Positions 23,286 to 35,199 of a DNA stretch of 64,000 nucleotides are shown here, piece after piece. Each line of letters opens with the position of its first letter. The stretch's first letter is position 1. The notes below the pieces were generated by a model, which was given only the letters and a program-made list of their open reading frames with translations, was not told the DNA's origin and ran no database searches. The position numbers and the translations under genes were made by a program. Source of the DNA: Hemileia vastatrix (Eukaryota; Basidiomycota; Pucciniomycetes; Pucciniales; Zaghouaniaceae); contig JASXTE010000002.1 in NCBI GenBank assembly GCA_030280995.1, positions 42,818,683 to 42,882,682 on the forward strand, given 5' to 3'.

Positions 23286-24170
23286 GGATTTAAACAATGA
23301 GTATGTACATCAATTCAGGTATAATTTTTTTTACCCAGTCAATAATTATATTCTTTTCTTCAGAACTCCCACTTAAAATTTTTTGAAAACACAAACTACC
23401 TTTAGGCTCACTCAAGCACTTCTCAATTGGGTTGAAGTCTGGGGAATAAGCAGGAAGATACAGAACCCAAAAATGCTTCTTTTATGAGTTCTCAGCTATA
23501 AATACTCATGGAAAAAGGATGAATTATCCAATACCAAGACAATTGAGTGTTTCAGAAATAGATTCATCATATAGAAAGTAATATTAATTTAAATAAGTGC
23601 AAAGTTAGTAGTTAATAAAGAGTAAAGAACTTATCAAAATTATTTCAAGATAAGATTCAATATTAAAGTAGAACACTGTTTTGGGTTGAATTTTACTTGA
23701 AAAATTTACAGATAAAGACACATAAGTTATAATTTTGAATTGGTGAAATGACCTGCAATGAAGCATTTACTTAGTACTTTTTAAAATTTCATACCACCCT
23801 TTTACACATTGAACCTCATTAAGAAAAATTTCTGATTCATTTAGGTAAAAGAAAAAATCAAATGAGTATTATAGTCAGAAGAATAATTATTTTACTTGTT
23901 TGTGAACACAAGAAATTTTGGATTATATTCAACAATTTCAGATATAAAATGTATTTTTTTGATCATAATACTGCCTGGGGTCAAAAAATTTGTTTAATTT
24001 TCTCATGAGGAGCCATATAAAAAGTTCAAAATAATTTCTTGCTTGAGATACATCTAAATCATAGTTTTATTGCAAAACTAATTTTAATTTTTATAGATTT
24101 TTGGTACGCTACACTTCATGCATTTCTTTTAAGAATCCACACTTCCCTCTATCAAGTTAGAATGACTGGC
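23286..24170 (-). pseudogene. Second Tc1/mariner transposase remnant
   Basis: The minus strand carries IVLVLDNSSFFHE (about 23551-23513) and, in another frame, YLPAYSPDFNPIEKCLSEPK (about 23463-23404). These are the second Asp region and the D..NPIE motif of the DDE_3 domain. A tail then runs to IIIDWVKKIIPELM. Upstream sequence to about 24170 is compatible with the remaining domain but too decayed to place the first Asp. It is a different copy from the split gene: its motif reads PAYSPDFNPIE there and PPGSLDLNPIE in the split gene. Confidence 0.7.
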
Positions 24171-25345
24171 AACATCTAAGGTAGTTTTAAGAGTCAGAAA
24201 CTGCAGCTTTAGTGGTTTTCTATAGTTTCAGGCAGACTGAAAAAACTTTCAGTGTATTTTTGATTCATTCTTTTATTTATTTCAAATAAAAAATCTCCAT
24301 TCAGAGCTACAGTTTCTGCCTTTACCTTCAGGTGTGGATCATATTTTACAAAATCAATACCTGAAAGAATGGAAAGTTTTAATGGCTCCTAATAAATAAA
24401 GAAGTAAGAAAAAGAAAAAGAAGAGAAAATATTGAATCACTTACAAGATGTGCTTCAAGTAAATCTATGGTGAGGATGTAATGGGGGAAATCTGTGGATA
24501 TAAAGCAAGGATAGAATGGAGCGGAATCAATGGCCAGGATTGAATGAGGGTAGCCAATTGGGTACCTGAGAAGGCCAACTATAGTAATGATGCATAACTG
24601 GTTAGTTTATATGTCAAAATTTTTTAGCAATGGGGAATGACTAAGATTGGAGAACAGAAATTCATTAAAAATGTTGTGACACACTGGAAAAATATTTTGA
24701 GGTGTACTAAGAGATTATAATGAACCTTTAAATTCCTTAAAAGAAGTTTTTTTTGTTTATGTATGCTCAATATTTCACACTGTGATATTTGATGCAGAAA
24801 AAGCATCTCAAGAGCAAAAATTTTGGGATTCAACCACTGTGCTTTTAAAAACCTTTGGTATACATACTTTAATTATAAAAATTGTCTTTTCTAACAACCA
24901 TTGAAATTAACTTTTTAAACCAATATGTAACTGAGCAATTTTTTCAGCAACATGTTCAAGATTAAAACACTTTTTCATAAGTGAAAAGTAAGTCATTCAA
25001 ACATCCACCATTTTTTCATCAATTAACTCCTCTAATGGGAAGAGAAATTGTGTTTATTTAGGTTTTGGATGGAAATATACTTCATACACATTGTAACAAC
25101 ATTTTCCAATAAAAATTATGGGGGAACCTGCATTCAATTCTGAATTTCAACAAGTTCTTGGATAGTGATTTTACAGCAATTTTCCAGCAATTTGTCATCA
25201 CTTTCTCAGAATTTCACCACAATCCCTTCTTTATTTCTCAAGAGGCTTGTAGCTACTTTCATTGTGACTTTCAAAATTTACTGTAATAATTTCTTTTTTC
25301 ATCAAATTTTCACCATTTATACATCTTGCTAGCCTTGTATCCACT
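24171..25345. other. No gene recognised
   Basis: AT-rich. The minus-strand frame at 24624-24833 shows no family signature. No terminal repeats were seen. Confidence 0.45.
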
Positions 25346-26010
25346 AAAATCTTATACCAAAATATCAAATTGAATAATTTTCTAATTTTTTGATCATCAC
25401 ACTTCCAATATTTTTATCATAATCTTATGTTCAAATATCACATCTCATCCTTTTCTTACTTTTTTCTCATCCCATTTTCTCCTTTCCATCAGAATTAGAT
25501 CCTGAAATAACATATTTCAAAATTCACTAATTTTTTATTCATTTTACTTGCCCCTCTTTAATCATTATTTTGTACTCAAATAGCACATTCATAAATTTCT
25601 AGCTTTATCCTTTTCTCATTTGTCACTTTTCCACCTCAACTTCTTACTCAAATATCACATTTAAAAATATTCATCTTTTTACTCTTCTCACTTCCCACTT
25701 ACATAACAATTTCAAACTCATATATTGAATTTTATCGTTTTCTAGATTTTTTCTTATCTCATTTTCCAATTTTCAATCTTTATTTTTTACTAAAGTATCA
25801 CACTTCATCATTTACTATCTTTTCATTAATCCAACTTTCCACTTTCAAATCATAATATTATGCTTGAATATTATACTTCAACATTTGATAAATTTTTACC
25901 ATTCTCGCTTTCCATTTTTCCATCATCATTTTCTAGCTCTTTTCTCATCTTTTTTTTCACTTTTAGTAATCAATTTTATTCTCAAATATCACACTCCATC
26001 TTTTTCCATA
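25346..26010. repeat. Degenerate minisatellite, about 72-bp unit
   Basis: An ACTCAAATATCACA-type block recurs at about 25364, 25434, 25508, 25574, 25650, 25719, 25793, 25867 and 25984. TTTTCTCAT and CTTTCCA-like segments lie between. Spacing is mostly 66-76 bp and the units are diverged. Confidence 0.65.
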
Positions 26011-26908
26011 TAATAGTGGCATGATAATTTCCAATTTAAATCATCCATGAGCCATCAAATCAAAATTATAAGTATTGTAACCTTATAATATGAGGTTCAG
26101 GACATATTAAGATAAAATACTTTGTAAGGCCCCTTAGAAGGTTATGAATTTATTCAAAGAAATATCTGAGTGACCATCATTTTTGTCCAAGTGTGTAAAT
26201 GTACACTTGTCAAAAATTATTGATGAAGTACCATACTTATATTTCTTGCATGTGTAAAAATGCAGCTCAAAGAGTGTACAATCATCATTCTGAATAAAAT
26301 TTAAATAAAATTATGGGCTAATTATTTCCTATTGAAATGATCCATGCACCATCAAAGAAAAGACACAGTTTTAAATTTTTAGTAAATTTTTAATACTTTT
26401 TGAAAGGATGCACAAGAGAGAAAAAAAATGCACAAGTAATCTAGAAGTTTCTTGATTTCATCAAACAAATTTTTGTGTGATTTTGGTAATAACTCTAAAA
26501 TAGCCTGGGACATCTCTTTGTGACACAAAGGAAAGGGAGGGGCTAAATTCAGAAAAGTATCAAAGGCTGAACTAAAGCAGAGACCAAAAAACCACTAGGC
26601 ATATAGTGCTCTGTTTCTTCCTTCTGCAATATCTTCAATAAGATGAAGACATACTTGAAAAAATTATTAAAATAAAAAAATTATGTGAAAAACTCACTCA
26701 ATTTTTGAAAAGAAAAATATTCTAACCAATTTTTCTATCTCACCCATACAGTAGTAGTAGCCTTAGGTGAAAAAACATAAAGAAAATTGAATTATGATAC
26801 TTGTCACTATTATTGCATTAAATATGAAAAGTATATTGCATATAATTTAACCATGCATATCAAGTATGTGACATACATAGTGTTCATTTTCAAAATAAAT
26901 AAGCACAG
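26011..26908. other. No gene recognised
   Basis: AT-rich DNA. A segment around 26035-26060 recurs loosely at 26325-26380 (ATCCATG..CCATCAAA), and there is a small hairpin at about 26190-26215. No coding signal. Confidence 0.45.
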
Positions 26909-27263
26909 GGAGAAAATGGTGAACTAGATTTCTAGTTCAGTTTTGTGACCCTATTCCATTCATAGGTGAATTTTTGTGACAAACCATTGAGTTTCACTTT
27001 TTGAGACCACCTTATTTTTTGTCTTTGGAAGAGGATTAAAGGAGTGTGGTGTGGGTATGCTTGTAAGAGAAGGGAAGAGTGGGTGAAAATAGAATTTTTG
27101 GATGAATCCATGAAGATGAGAGGATATGAGCCAAGGAGATGCCCATGTAATAAAAGCAAAAAAATAAGGTGGGATCAAACAGGGTCACTCCACAAATAAA
27201 ACCCAGAGCTGTACCTGGAAGCCAAAAAACTGAACTAGACATCTAGTTCAGGGAATTTTACCC
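26909..27263. mobile_element. MITE with TGAACTAGA palindromic ends
   Basis: Both ends carry a palindrome: TGAACTAGA/TCTAGTTCA around a two-base centre at 27231-27250, and a one-mismatch version at 26919-26938. Each is followed inward by AGTTTT and preceded outward by a GGG..AAAAT block in inverted orientation. The interior next to the right end (GGAGTGACCCTGTTTGA, reversed) matches the subterminal part of the 3.3-kb palindrome at 50.8-54.1 kb. The two therefore belong to one family. The minus-strand open frames here are overlapping shadows. Outer borders are approximate. Confidence 0.7.
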
Positions 27264-27532
27264 CTTTGAAGACATATTTCATATTGCATGCTGGATATGT
27301 ATGGTTCCAGTTTATGCAATATAATTTTTATATTGAATGAAAAAGAAGTGATAAGTATTATTTTAAAATTCCCTTCATGTTTTTTTCCAAATTTTATTTT
27401 TTAAAAGTAGATAGTTCCAATGCACTATTCCTAATGATGGCTATAAGAAAATCAAAACAATCAACATTTTTTTGTTTACACCTTATTTTTAAGTTGTAAT
27501 GATAGATTTCACACAAAAATAGTCCAATTCAA
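27264..27532. other. No gene recognised
   Basis: AT-rich stretch without repeats or coding signal that I can identify. Confidence 0.45.
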
Positions 27533-27677
27533 GTCAAAACTTGACACATCTCACACCAAGTAGCCCTTTTATTCAAAAACTATAAGAAATAATAATAAAT
27601 TTACCACATTTTATATCTACTATTTATTAAGTAGCAGATTTAAGCACTTTGACATCCTCTAATATATAGAAGAGGTT
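27533..27677 (+). repeat. 145-bp direct repeat, copy 1
   Basis: Starts AAGTCAAAACTTGACACATC and recurs in the same orientation at 33960-34106 with about 15 differences. Confidence 0.85.
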
Positions 27678-27680
27678 ATG

Positions 27681-28557
27681 TGTCAGCCTGGATATTCCCA
27701 GGACTGAGTAAAAATTTCTCATAAATTATTTTAAACACATGTATTACACATGGGGACAATAATTAAAGGTATGCAAGATGTATATGTAAGTGAAATTAAT
27801 GATTAAATACAATATATGCCATTATAATACCTTATATACATGCATATATCCACCTTTTATAGGTATTATGTACTTAGTATTAAGTTGGAATATGTTAGGG
27901 TAGTATTAAGAGCCTTAAAAATAAGGCTACATAATTTTTAAGTAGACTTAAAGCTGTTTTTCTCATTTTTTAATGGAAAGAATAAGAAATGTGCTTTAAA
28001 TCACTTAAAAGTTAAATACATGCACTATAAATTTAATAGTATTAAAAATACACTTTGACAGATCAATTAGTGGTAAATAGGACTACTAATTTGTCTACTT
28101 AAATTCATAAAAATAACACTTTTCAGAATTGATGTTTTTTATTCCAGAAATGTTTTCTGTGTACTGGCCACATACTGCCTGAATTGGTCCCACATTAATA
28201 GGTTCATTTTTAGAAAATTCAGCAATTTTGCACTATAATTACCCCTCATTGTACACCCTATATGTAGAAACATGCAAAAATAAGTGAAAGACACTTATTT
28301 AGTCTCCTAGTTTCATTATTAGTGAATGGAACTCTTGATATTCACTAATTTCATTAGTAACATCAAGATTGGCACCCAAAATACACTACCAAACTTAAAA
28401 TTTGCCTATTTAGTCAAGGATTTACCTGTGCTTGCACCTGCCAAGAGTCTGCATTCAGCCACCCCACTTTTCATGTCTTATTTTGGGGTTTTCAGTGGTT
28501 TCTCAAGCAATATTTGTTATTTTTTGATGGAGATTTCACATATAAAATTGGAATAAT
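27681..28557 (+). repeat. LTR-like sequence interrupted by element C
   Basis: Begins TGTCAGCCTGGATATTCCCA and continues CCAGGACTGAGTAA, very like the LTR starts of elements F (TGTCAGCCAGG) and G. It is AT-rich. Element C is inserted at 28557, and the rest appears to continue at 33386-33959. No internal retroelement genes adjoin it, so it may be a solo LTR. Its 3' end is not defined. Confidence 0.5.
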
Positions 28558-28952
28558 AGGGGGTATCAATGTTCAGGGATCTTCAATTAGGGATCAGCAA
28601 TTTTTTCCCTAGGATCAGACATTATTAATTGTGGAAGATTATTTTCCACTAGCCTTGGGGATAGTGGATAAGGATTGTGCAATAAGGCATTATCCCACCT
28701 CTTATACCCAAATTTCCATTCCTAATTCATGATCCCAAACTCATGACATCCCAGAATGATTTTTCAGAAATTCACATGACATATGATTGCAGATGCAATC
28801 CTCATGTCTCTCTTCACTCTTTTCTACTTAATTTTGGTGGAAAAAATAACATTTTTTACATTCTACACACCCCACCTGCTCATTTGGTGGAAAATTCCCA
28901 CTTTCCACTCATCACCTAAACCTCCTATCAAAAACCTTTTCTACCAAAAATA

Positions 28953-29080
28953 ATGAAGCACCTCTCTATTAGGAGGAAAATTCACTCAGCTATGAATGCT
29001 ATCACTTTAAATTTAGCTGCTGACTCTGATTCTGACTTGGGTTTGGATGACACTTTATCTTATATGTCTTTTCAATGATC
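28953..29080 (+). pseudogene. Transposase first-exon remnant (element C)
   Basis: From ATG 28953 the product reads MKHLSIRRKIHSAMNAITLN and then an acidic DSDSDLGLDD before a stop. Length, position after the left end, the K.H.AM..I pattern and the Asp/Ser run all match the first exons of elements E (3495), D (42428) and A (44695). No DDE motif follows; that part has been lost or replaced. Confidence 0.55.
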
Positions 29081-29199
29081 TTTATGCAGAAGAGGATCCC
29101 AAGCCTGCACCAGATGTCCCCTACCTTGGATTGCAAAACATTCTTTTGACTGGAATATGCTCTGTTATTATGCCAATTACCCTCCAACATTTTGAAACA

Positions 29200-30640
29200 C
29201 AACCCTTTTAAAAAAAAAATTTCATACTCTCAAAATTTTCAACGTGTCTGCTTTATTCATTTGGTTTGTTGTTTTTATTTTTTTCATATTCATTTTTATT
29301 TTGAATTTACTGTGAAGGTCTCTTCTTGGATGTCTTATTTGTTTTCATTCACCAGATCAACATGAAATCACATATATTCTGCAACCACATAATTTTTCAC
29401 TGTTTCTTTTTTCATTCATCCCTCATATCCTCTTTTTCCTCTCCTCAAACATTCCTCATTCAATTCAGTTTCATTTATTTTCTCATCTCATATCTCCAGG
29501 TAAGTCATTTTATTCTTTTTTTTAATTTTTGATTGCTGATAATAATTTTTTCTGTTTTTTTTCTTTTTTGTATCTAAATTTTTTTAAGTGGTTTTCTCGA
29601 TTTTAATAGTAAAATTAACATTATTTTTCTCCCTCTTTTCTTTCTTTTTTAGCTCCATCACTCTACTCTTCATCCCCTCTTCCCCCTATTTCACTTTTTT
29701 TGGTCCCATGTCATTAAAACACATACATTGCACAATCTTTATGCATTTCACTTACTTTATATTCAATTCCCCCATATTCCAACATCAATCTTTCTCACTA
29801 TATTTTTCCTACTTTTCAATCAAGGTAAGTTTCATCTCCTTTTTTCATACCTATATGATACCTCATTCCTTCTATGAAAGTTTAATATTTAAATATATCT
29901 ATAACTTTTATCTGGATAACTGTGGACTTATCAAACTCCTCTTGTTTTCATCTCCATTACCACTTTTCAAGTTTTTGTAAAATTTTTAAAATCAGACTTG
30001 GAATTAGGGTTTGTTTTATTCAAATCTAATATCCTTTTAATTGAAGATTCTCCTGAAGGCTACCTTTCATTTACCATAAATATATTTTAATTTGGTCCAG
30101 TTGATTCTGAGATATTTACCTTTGAAGTTCAGCCTTTTTGTCCCAATTTATTTTTTTCATGCTTTTATGTAACAAATTAGGGTTAGGCTTAATTAAATCA
30201 CATGTATTTCAACTAAAGATTCTTATGAAGCCTATCTTTTATTTCCCACAAACGGGTTTGAATTTGCTTCAGTGGTTACTGAGACTTTGACCTTTAAAGT
30301 TGGGCCTATTTTTACAAATTTCACTTAAGTTATTTTATGTTTTTAAATTGCATAATTAGAGAATAAGAGTTCTAAACTCTTATCTGGTGTTTATCTAGGC
30401 TTTTATCTCCCTCTTGTTAGATTTTCATTATCACATTTCAAGTTTTTGTGCATTTTTGAAAAGCAGAGTCAGAATTAGGGTAAGCTTTATTAGAATCTAA
30501 TTTGTTTTAGCTGAAGACTCTTCTGAAGCCTATCTTTCATTTCTCATAAATAGATTTAAATTTAGTTCAGTGATTTCTGAGATATTTTCCTTTAAAGTTG
30601 AGCCTTTTTTTCAAATTTCACTTAATTTATTTCACATTTT
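29200..30640 (+). other. Element C non-coding segment with repeated units
   Basis: The part 29285-29530 matches 6180-6440 of element E and includes a CCAGGTAAGTCATTTTATTC block. Further on, three degenerate units of about 190-300 bp contain a TTTGACCTTTAAAGTTG-type core (about 30115, 30285, 30585). These are the inverse of the AAAGGTCAATATCTCAGC units of element D. The open frames at 29326-29532 and 29588-29980 are pyrimidine-composition artefacts. Confidence 0.6.
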
Positions 30641-31200
30641 TATATTGCATAATTAGAGAATAAGGCTTCTGAAACACTTATCTGATGATTATTTAGGCTT
30701 TCATATCCAAAATCTTAGTGTCACTCAATTATTTCTTGGCTGATTACTTGAAAAAATTACTTATTTGTGCATTTCAATCTAATCATAAATTGTCCAAGAA
30801 AGCTGGACTTCCCAATTGGACAGGTAGAATGGGTTGAACTCAGTAATTATTATATCTTTTATTCTAAATTTATCACCAACTATGGATGTTCTCATAGACA
30901 GATAAATGTCGAAAAAACCAATTCTAATATGCTTACTTATGGCCTTTTCTGTTATAATAATCCTATTACTGAAAGACCAATCCCTTCAACTGGTAAAATC
31001 AAAGTTCATGGACTATACTTTCCAGATCATAAAGGTATCATGGACTTTGGTTTAGGAAACAGGATTATGGAATTGATTTGGAATTCTTCAAGAGATAATC
31101 ATCAAACTACTAAGGCACCTCCTGGATTGGAATCTTGCAAAAATTTTACTCATTTTAGATGTTTTTTTCAGATCAATCAAAGTTTTATAAACCAGGTAAG
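30640..31200 (+). pseudogene. Tet-like 2OG-Fe(II) oxygenase remnant (element C)
   Basis: The frame from about 30800 aligns with the catalytic half of the oxygenase in element E. It reads EWVELSNYYIFYSKFITNYG, then the metal site region SHRQINVEKTN, then LTYGLFCYNNPIT, then GLYFPDHKGIMDFGLGNRIM. DNHQTTKAPPGLES follows with the distal His (31100-31102), and then THFRCFFQINQS. Where E has HTD, this copy has N-V-E, so two iron ligands are changed. The upstream part (FQSNHKLSKKAGLPN) is in another frame and ends in a stop. An intron donor-like CAGGTAAGT follows INQSFIN (31193). A decayed gene of the same family as 14400-15330. Confidence 0.7.
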
Positions 31201-31537
31201 TAAGGTAAGGGGTGAAGTGCCACTGGCTACTAAAACATTAGGGAGGGGTTATAAATATGGTAATTAAAGGATTTCCAAATTTTTATTTATTTCTTAAATT
31301 TTTAATTTATAAGTTATTAAAGATAATCAATCAATTTAATTATTTTACCATCAGGCCTTTGTGCTGTATCAAGGTGTTCATACAATTATATTCTATGAAT
31401 GAGTTCATAATAACATTCTTGTCATATGTTTTCTTTGACTTTGCTCATGAAATCATTTGCAGATGGTATTTGGGATTCCTTTACTTGGTTGATTATCTTT
31501 TTTAATTGATTTACCTAATTATTTATGAAATAAATTT

Positions 31538-31602
31538 AAAATTTGGTAATTCTTAACTGCTCCCAGAGTAAATTTCAGGGGGGGTATTGCCAAATTTTTA
31601 AA
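31538..31602. repeat. Hairpin sequence between convergent genes (element C)
   Basis: AAATTTGGTAATTC on the left pairs loosely with GGGTATTGCCAAATTT on the right. A single unit, homologous to the tandem hairpins of E and D. Confidence 0.65.
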
Positions 31603-32366
31603 TAAGATGTGTAAAATTTTTGACTTGAAAAAATTTGGAATGAAATATGAACAAAAAAATAAAAAAAAACTAGTCATCAAAAAATTTCATTAAATGATCA
31701 ATTCCCTAAACAGATTTATTAGCTTTAATGAATTCTATCTTGAAAACTTTCTAAAAAAATTTGGAATGAAATAGGAACAAAATTAAAAAAACTAGTTAAC
31801 AAATTTTCATTAAGCCTTCTATTTCCTCAACAGATTTATTAGCTTTAACACATTCTAAAAAGAATTCTTTCTTTTTTTAACAATATTCAAGTTTATACTT
31901 GAGTTTCATATGATCCAGTAGGAAATTGTACTTAAGAGCCTTCTCCTCTTTCTTAATCTCAAAGTTCTTCTTCTCCAAGTCATGTGCCCTCTCATCCCTC
32001 TGTAAGGAAAGCTCAAATTTCTTCTCCTACAAGTCTTGCGTCCTATCATCCCTGTGTAAATAGAGCTTGTATTGTTGCTTCAGAAAGCTAAGAGTATCTC
32101 TTGAAACCAAAACTTTACCTAGAGTGAAAAGGAATATTAACAAAAGAAAGTAAAAGCTCACTTAATTATTAAGAGGTATTCTATCACTTTCCAGTATCAA
32201 GTTTCTCCAAAAAATCATCAATGGATGAAAAAAGGGTTTGGGAAAACTATCTCTGTTTTTTTTTGACTGTTGAAATTCAGAGTAGTTGATGGTCTATTCT
32301 ATTTTTTGAAGGTAACATTTTCTTATTCATCATTGATGCTAGCTTCAGACCTGCTTTCTTGAGGAT

Positions 32367-33078
32367 CTAGGGTTTTTTCATTAGCCCTTTTAGAGTTAAA
32401 AAAAATAAAACAACTAGACAAAAAATAAATCTCACTGGAGTGAGTTTAAGTTGGTTTATATTGCCATAAGGATCTATTGAAAATATATCTTGATTGGTGG
32501 AATTCAAATGAGGGGAGGCTTGAGTAGAAGAGGAAGGAAATAGATTTCCTTCAACATCATGTTTAGAGATGTTATCTTCTCCACCCAACATGTTTTCAGG
32601 GTTAAAATTGGCTTGATCTCCAAATATGGAATCCGCCTCTTTATAGTAAGGACATAAAGAATCACATCTATCATATATAGATTTTATTACCTTACTGATA
32701 TAGTAATACCACAACCAGTGGAAGATGAAAGAGTCTTAGCCTTCTTGAATTTGGCTCAATAATGCTTGAAGCGCCCAGACATCTTTTTAGGCAAAAGATC
32801 AATTCTACCCTTTGTCTTATTTTGTAATTAATTGGCCATTAGAAGATGTCTATTGACTTTTGATGCAGGGGGTCATCTTACTTTTTTTGCATTCTCACTA
32901 CCAAAATAAGAATCATAATTAGTTTTAGTTTTCAGCCAGTTGATAAGTAGGAGATGATAATTTTTTTTAGTTGAATGGTCTTTAATTTATTAGCTGAGCA
33001 GGGGAAAGAGGGAGTGTTGGGATTTGAAGAATAACTGGGGGAAGGCTGCCTTTGATAAGATCTATCACAACAAGGCAT
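32367..33078 (-). pseudogene. Myb/SANT-like DNA-binding protein remnant (element C)
   Basis: From ATG 33078-33076 (MPCCDRSYQRQPSPSYSSNP) the minus strand gives a serine/proline-rich start. After frame changes a core follows: LLINWLKTKTNYDSYFG, then PPASKVNRHLLMANQLQNKT, then KGRIDLLPKKMSGRFKHY, then AKFKKAKTLSSSTGCGI. A separate open frame (32714 down) continues with SLCPYYKEADSIFGDQANFN. This is the same domain order as in elements E and D. The C-terminal end runs into a GTGAGAT donor-like site (about 32433). Stops at several points inactivate it. Function is inferred from similarity to transposon-associated Myb/SANT-like proteins. Confidence 0.6.
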
Positions 33079-33385
33079 GTTCAGATTTTTCAAGATGAAA
33101 AGGAGAAGAAAAAAACAGATAAGATGGGGAGGGGTTCTGAATGGATAGAATTAATAGAAAGGATGGGAGAAGGCAGAAAGGCAGGAAGCCTGGGATATCC
33201 AGAAATTTGTCCAAGATGTGGTTATCAAAAATTGAGGATAAAAATTTCAGATAGAGGTGAAAATTGACATGTAAAATGTCTAATAACCCAATTATTAGCA
33301 AAAATATTTGCTGAATATAATTGGGGTAGAATGGTTTTTATCTGCAATTAACTTAATTGTGGATCAGGAAAAATTGATACCCCCT

Positions 33386-33959
33386 AATTAGTGCTTTCAT
33401 TTATACTGTTGATCCCACTTAATTTTGTGATATATTTAGTACTTTTTTCCTTTTTAGTCTTTTATTTTAAGGCATTATATTCATATACTCACTTTTTGGT
33501 GTGTGATATGATTCTTCTTGTTTTATTTGTTGCTCCTTAGGTTGATGAGCATGTGAACTTGTTAGATTGAGGCATCACTGACTGTGTATAGGACTGGTAA
33601 AACAGGGGAAAACATTGGGAAATTATTTGGTATAAAAGATGGAGTTTTTGGTCTTGTTTTCTACATTATTTATTATTACAATCAATAAACATAACCAATA
33701 CAATTAAAATACGTTTCATCAGTAATAATAAAAGTCTTTGGATAGAGTTTGAAATATTATCTCTATTTTTCTATCAACGGTAAACTGTAAATAATTTTTC
33801 ATAAGTGAGATTAAATTACTGATACCCTTATATTGAATTATATTTTACTACTTAATGGATTTGTACCATATTATTCATATTGGACCATTAAAATCTTCTA
33901 TAAAACTGACTAATCAAGATATTCATGTCTCTGCACTTGAAATAAGCCTGAAAATAATT
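33386..33959. other. Continuation of the LTR-like sequence; no gene
   Basis: AT-rich DNA following element C that probably continues the stretch interrupted at 28557. It has a TATAAAAGATGG box (33640). No coding signal. Confidence 0.4.
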
Positions 33960-34106
33960 TAAGTCAAAACTTGACACATCTCACACCAAGAAGCTCTTTT
34001 ACTCTAAAACTAAAAGAAATAATAATAAAGTTAACACATTTTATATCTAATATTTATTAAATAGCAGATTTGAGCACTTTGACATCCTGTAATATATAGA
34101 AGTGGT
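33960..34106 (+). repeat. 145-bp direct repeat, copy 2
   Basis: Same orientation as 27533-27677. The two copies flank the LTR-like sequence plus element C. Confidence 0.85.
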
Positions 34107-34172
34107 ATTTAGTAAAAGCTTTTTTATAGGAGGAAAGGATCAACAGGGAAAATTTTAAAGATATTTAACTAT

Positions 34173-34421
34173 CACCACACAATATGGGGGGCGGACTTGC
34201 TAGCAAGTCTGCAACTTTGGACCCAAACTCACCACAGATTGAACTCACATTGAGCTATTGATAAAGGAGCCATAAAATCAGGGATGAAAACCACTCAGCA
34301 GAACAGTTTAGGTGGGTGTTCAAGTAGAGTTCAGTATGGGTTCAGTATGAGTTCAGTCTGAGTTCCATCTGAGTTCAGGTTGAGGACTTGCCAGCAAGTC
34401 CACCCCCTATATTGTGTAGTG
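34173..34421. mobile_element. CACTA-like MITE, copy 2
   Basis: A 249-bp element, inverted relative to the copy at 9983-10232. Starts CACCACACAATATGGGGGG, ends TATATTGTGTAGTG, and is flanked by TAT on both sides (34170-34172 and 34422-34424). A 3-bp duplication fits the CACTA superfamily. The palindrome GGACTTGCTAGCAAGTCT (one mismatch) lies just inside the left end. Confidence 0.85.
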
Positions 34422-35199
34422 TATATACTAAAACTCTGCTCCAAAGAATTGAGATGCTTTGATACCTAATACTACTGATAAATAGGTACTATGTCTATAT
34501 AAAAAATATTTAAATTTTTTACATTAAAAATCATATATGGAAGCTTCTATAAGTTACCAGTCCTTAAACAAGTTTTTGCTTTAAAAAAAATTTATTTAAT
34601 ACTTTACAAGGTTATGTTCTCAGTCCTCACTTTGTGGACTCTTTAGAAGCTCTACAGCTCAGATATAGCAGATCCAAATTACATATAGTTACATTTTGAG
34701 CTCAAGTAGTATATCTTAAGTCATAAAATAAAACAAAAACATTGGGATGGTTTTCATAGTTCAAGTTTGTATCAGACTTAAATTTTTGAGTTCAAAAAGT
34801 TTAATTTAAGTTATTAGTATGAGATGATAAGTGGGGAAATATAGGAAAGAAGGATACAAATAAATCAAGAGAAGTAAAAATATTCAAATGAAAAAATGAA
34901 GAAAACTGTTTGGTTGTAATATCCAGGAAATTCACTTCATTTAGATGTTTTTTAATCTAATAACTTCTCTCATGAGATGAAATTTTGGAAAAATAGAAAG
35001 TAGACTTTAATAAATACAGCACATGACAATTTTAATGAGAAATAAATATTATTATATTTTTTTTCTCAATAAGTGCCTCATCATTGAGTTTATTTATTAT
35101 TTCAATCCATTCAGGTGAAGATAAATCTGGAATTGATAGGATAAAAATAAATTTTTATCTGTTAATAATTCAATTGTTTTTTTAAAAATTAAAAATAAA
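34422..35199. other. No gene recognised
   Basis: AT-rich stretch without identifiable repeats or coding signal. Confidence 0.45.

Larger units (their letters stand above)
28558..33385 (+). mobile_element. Element C: 4.8-kb DNA transposon of the E/D type
   Basis: Left end AGGGGGTATCAATGTTC and right end inverted to AGGGGGTATCAATTTTTC, flanked by AAT at 28555-28557 and 33386-33388. The order matches element E. A transposase-like first exon (28953) is followed by an intron-like and repeat-rich segment. Then come a Tet-like oxygenase (+, to 31190), a hairpin, and a SANT-like gene (-, 33078-32367). The DDE core of the transposase is absent, so this copy is non-autonomous. The ends read GTATC here and GTGTC in E, D and A, so C is a separate family of the same group. 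Confidence 0.8.

Noticed and set aside
25346..26010. Possible CRISPR-like array because of regular spacing near 72 bp
   Set aside because: Units are degenerate along their whole length with no constant repeat and unique spacers; eukaryotic minisatellite.
33052..33301. Opposing open frames at the right end of element C
   Set aside because: Overlap the start of the SANT-like gene and the terminal region; no independent signature.
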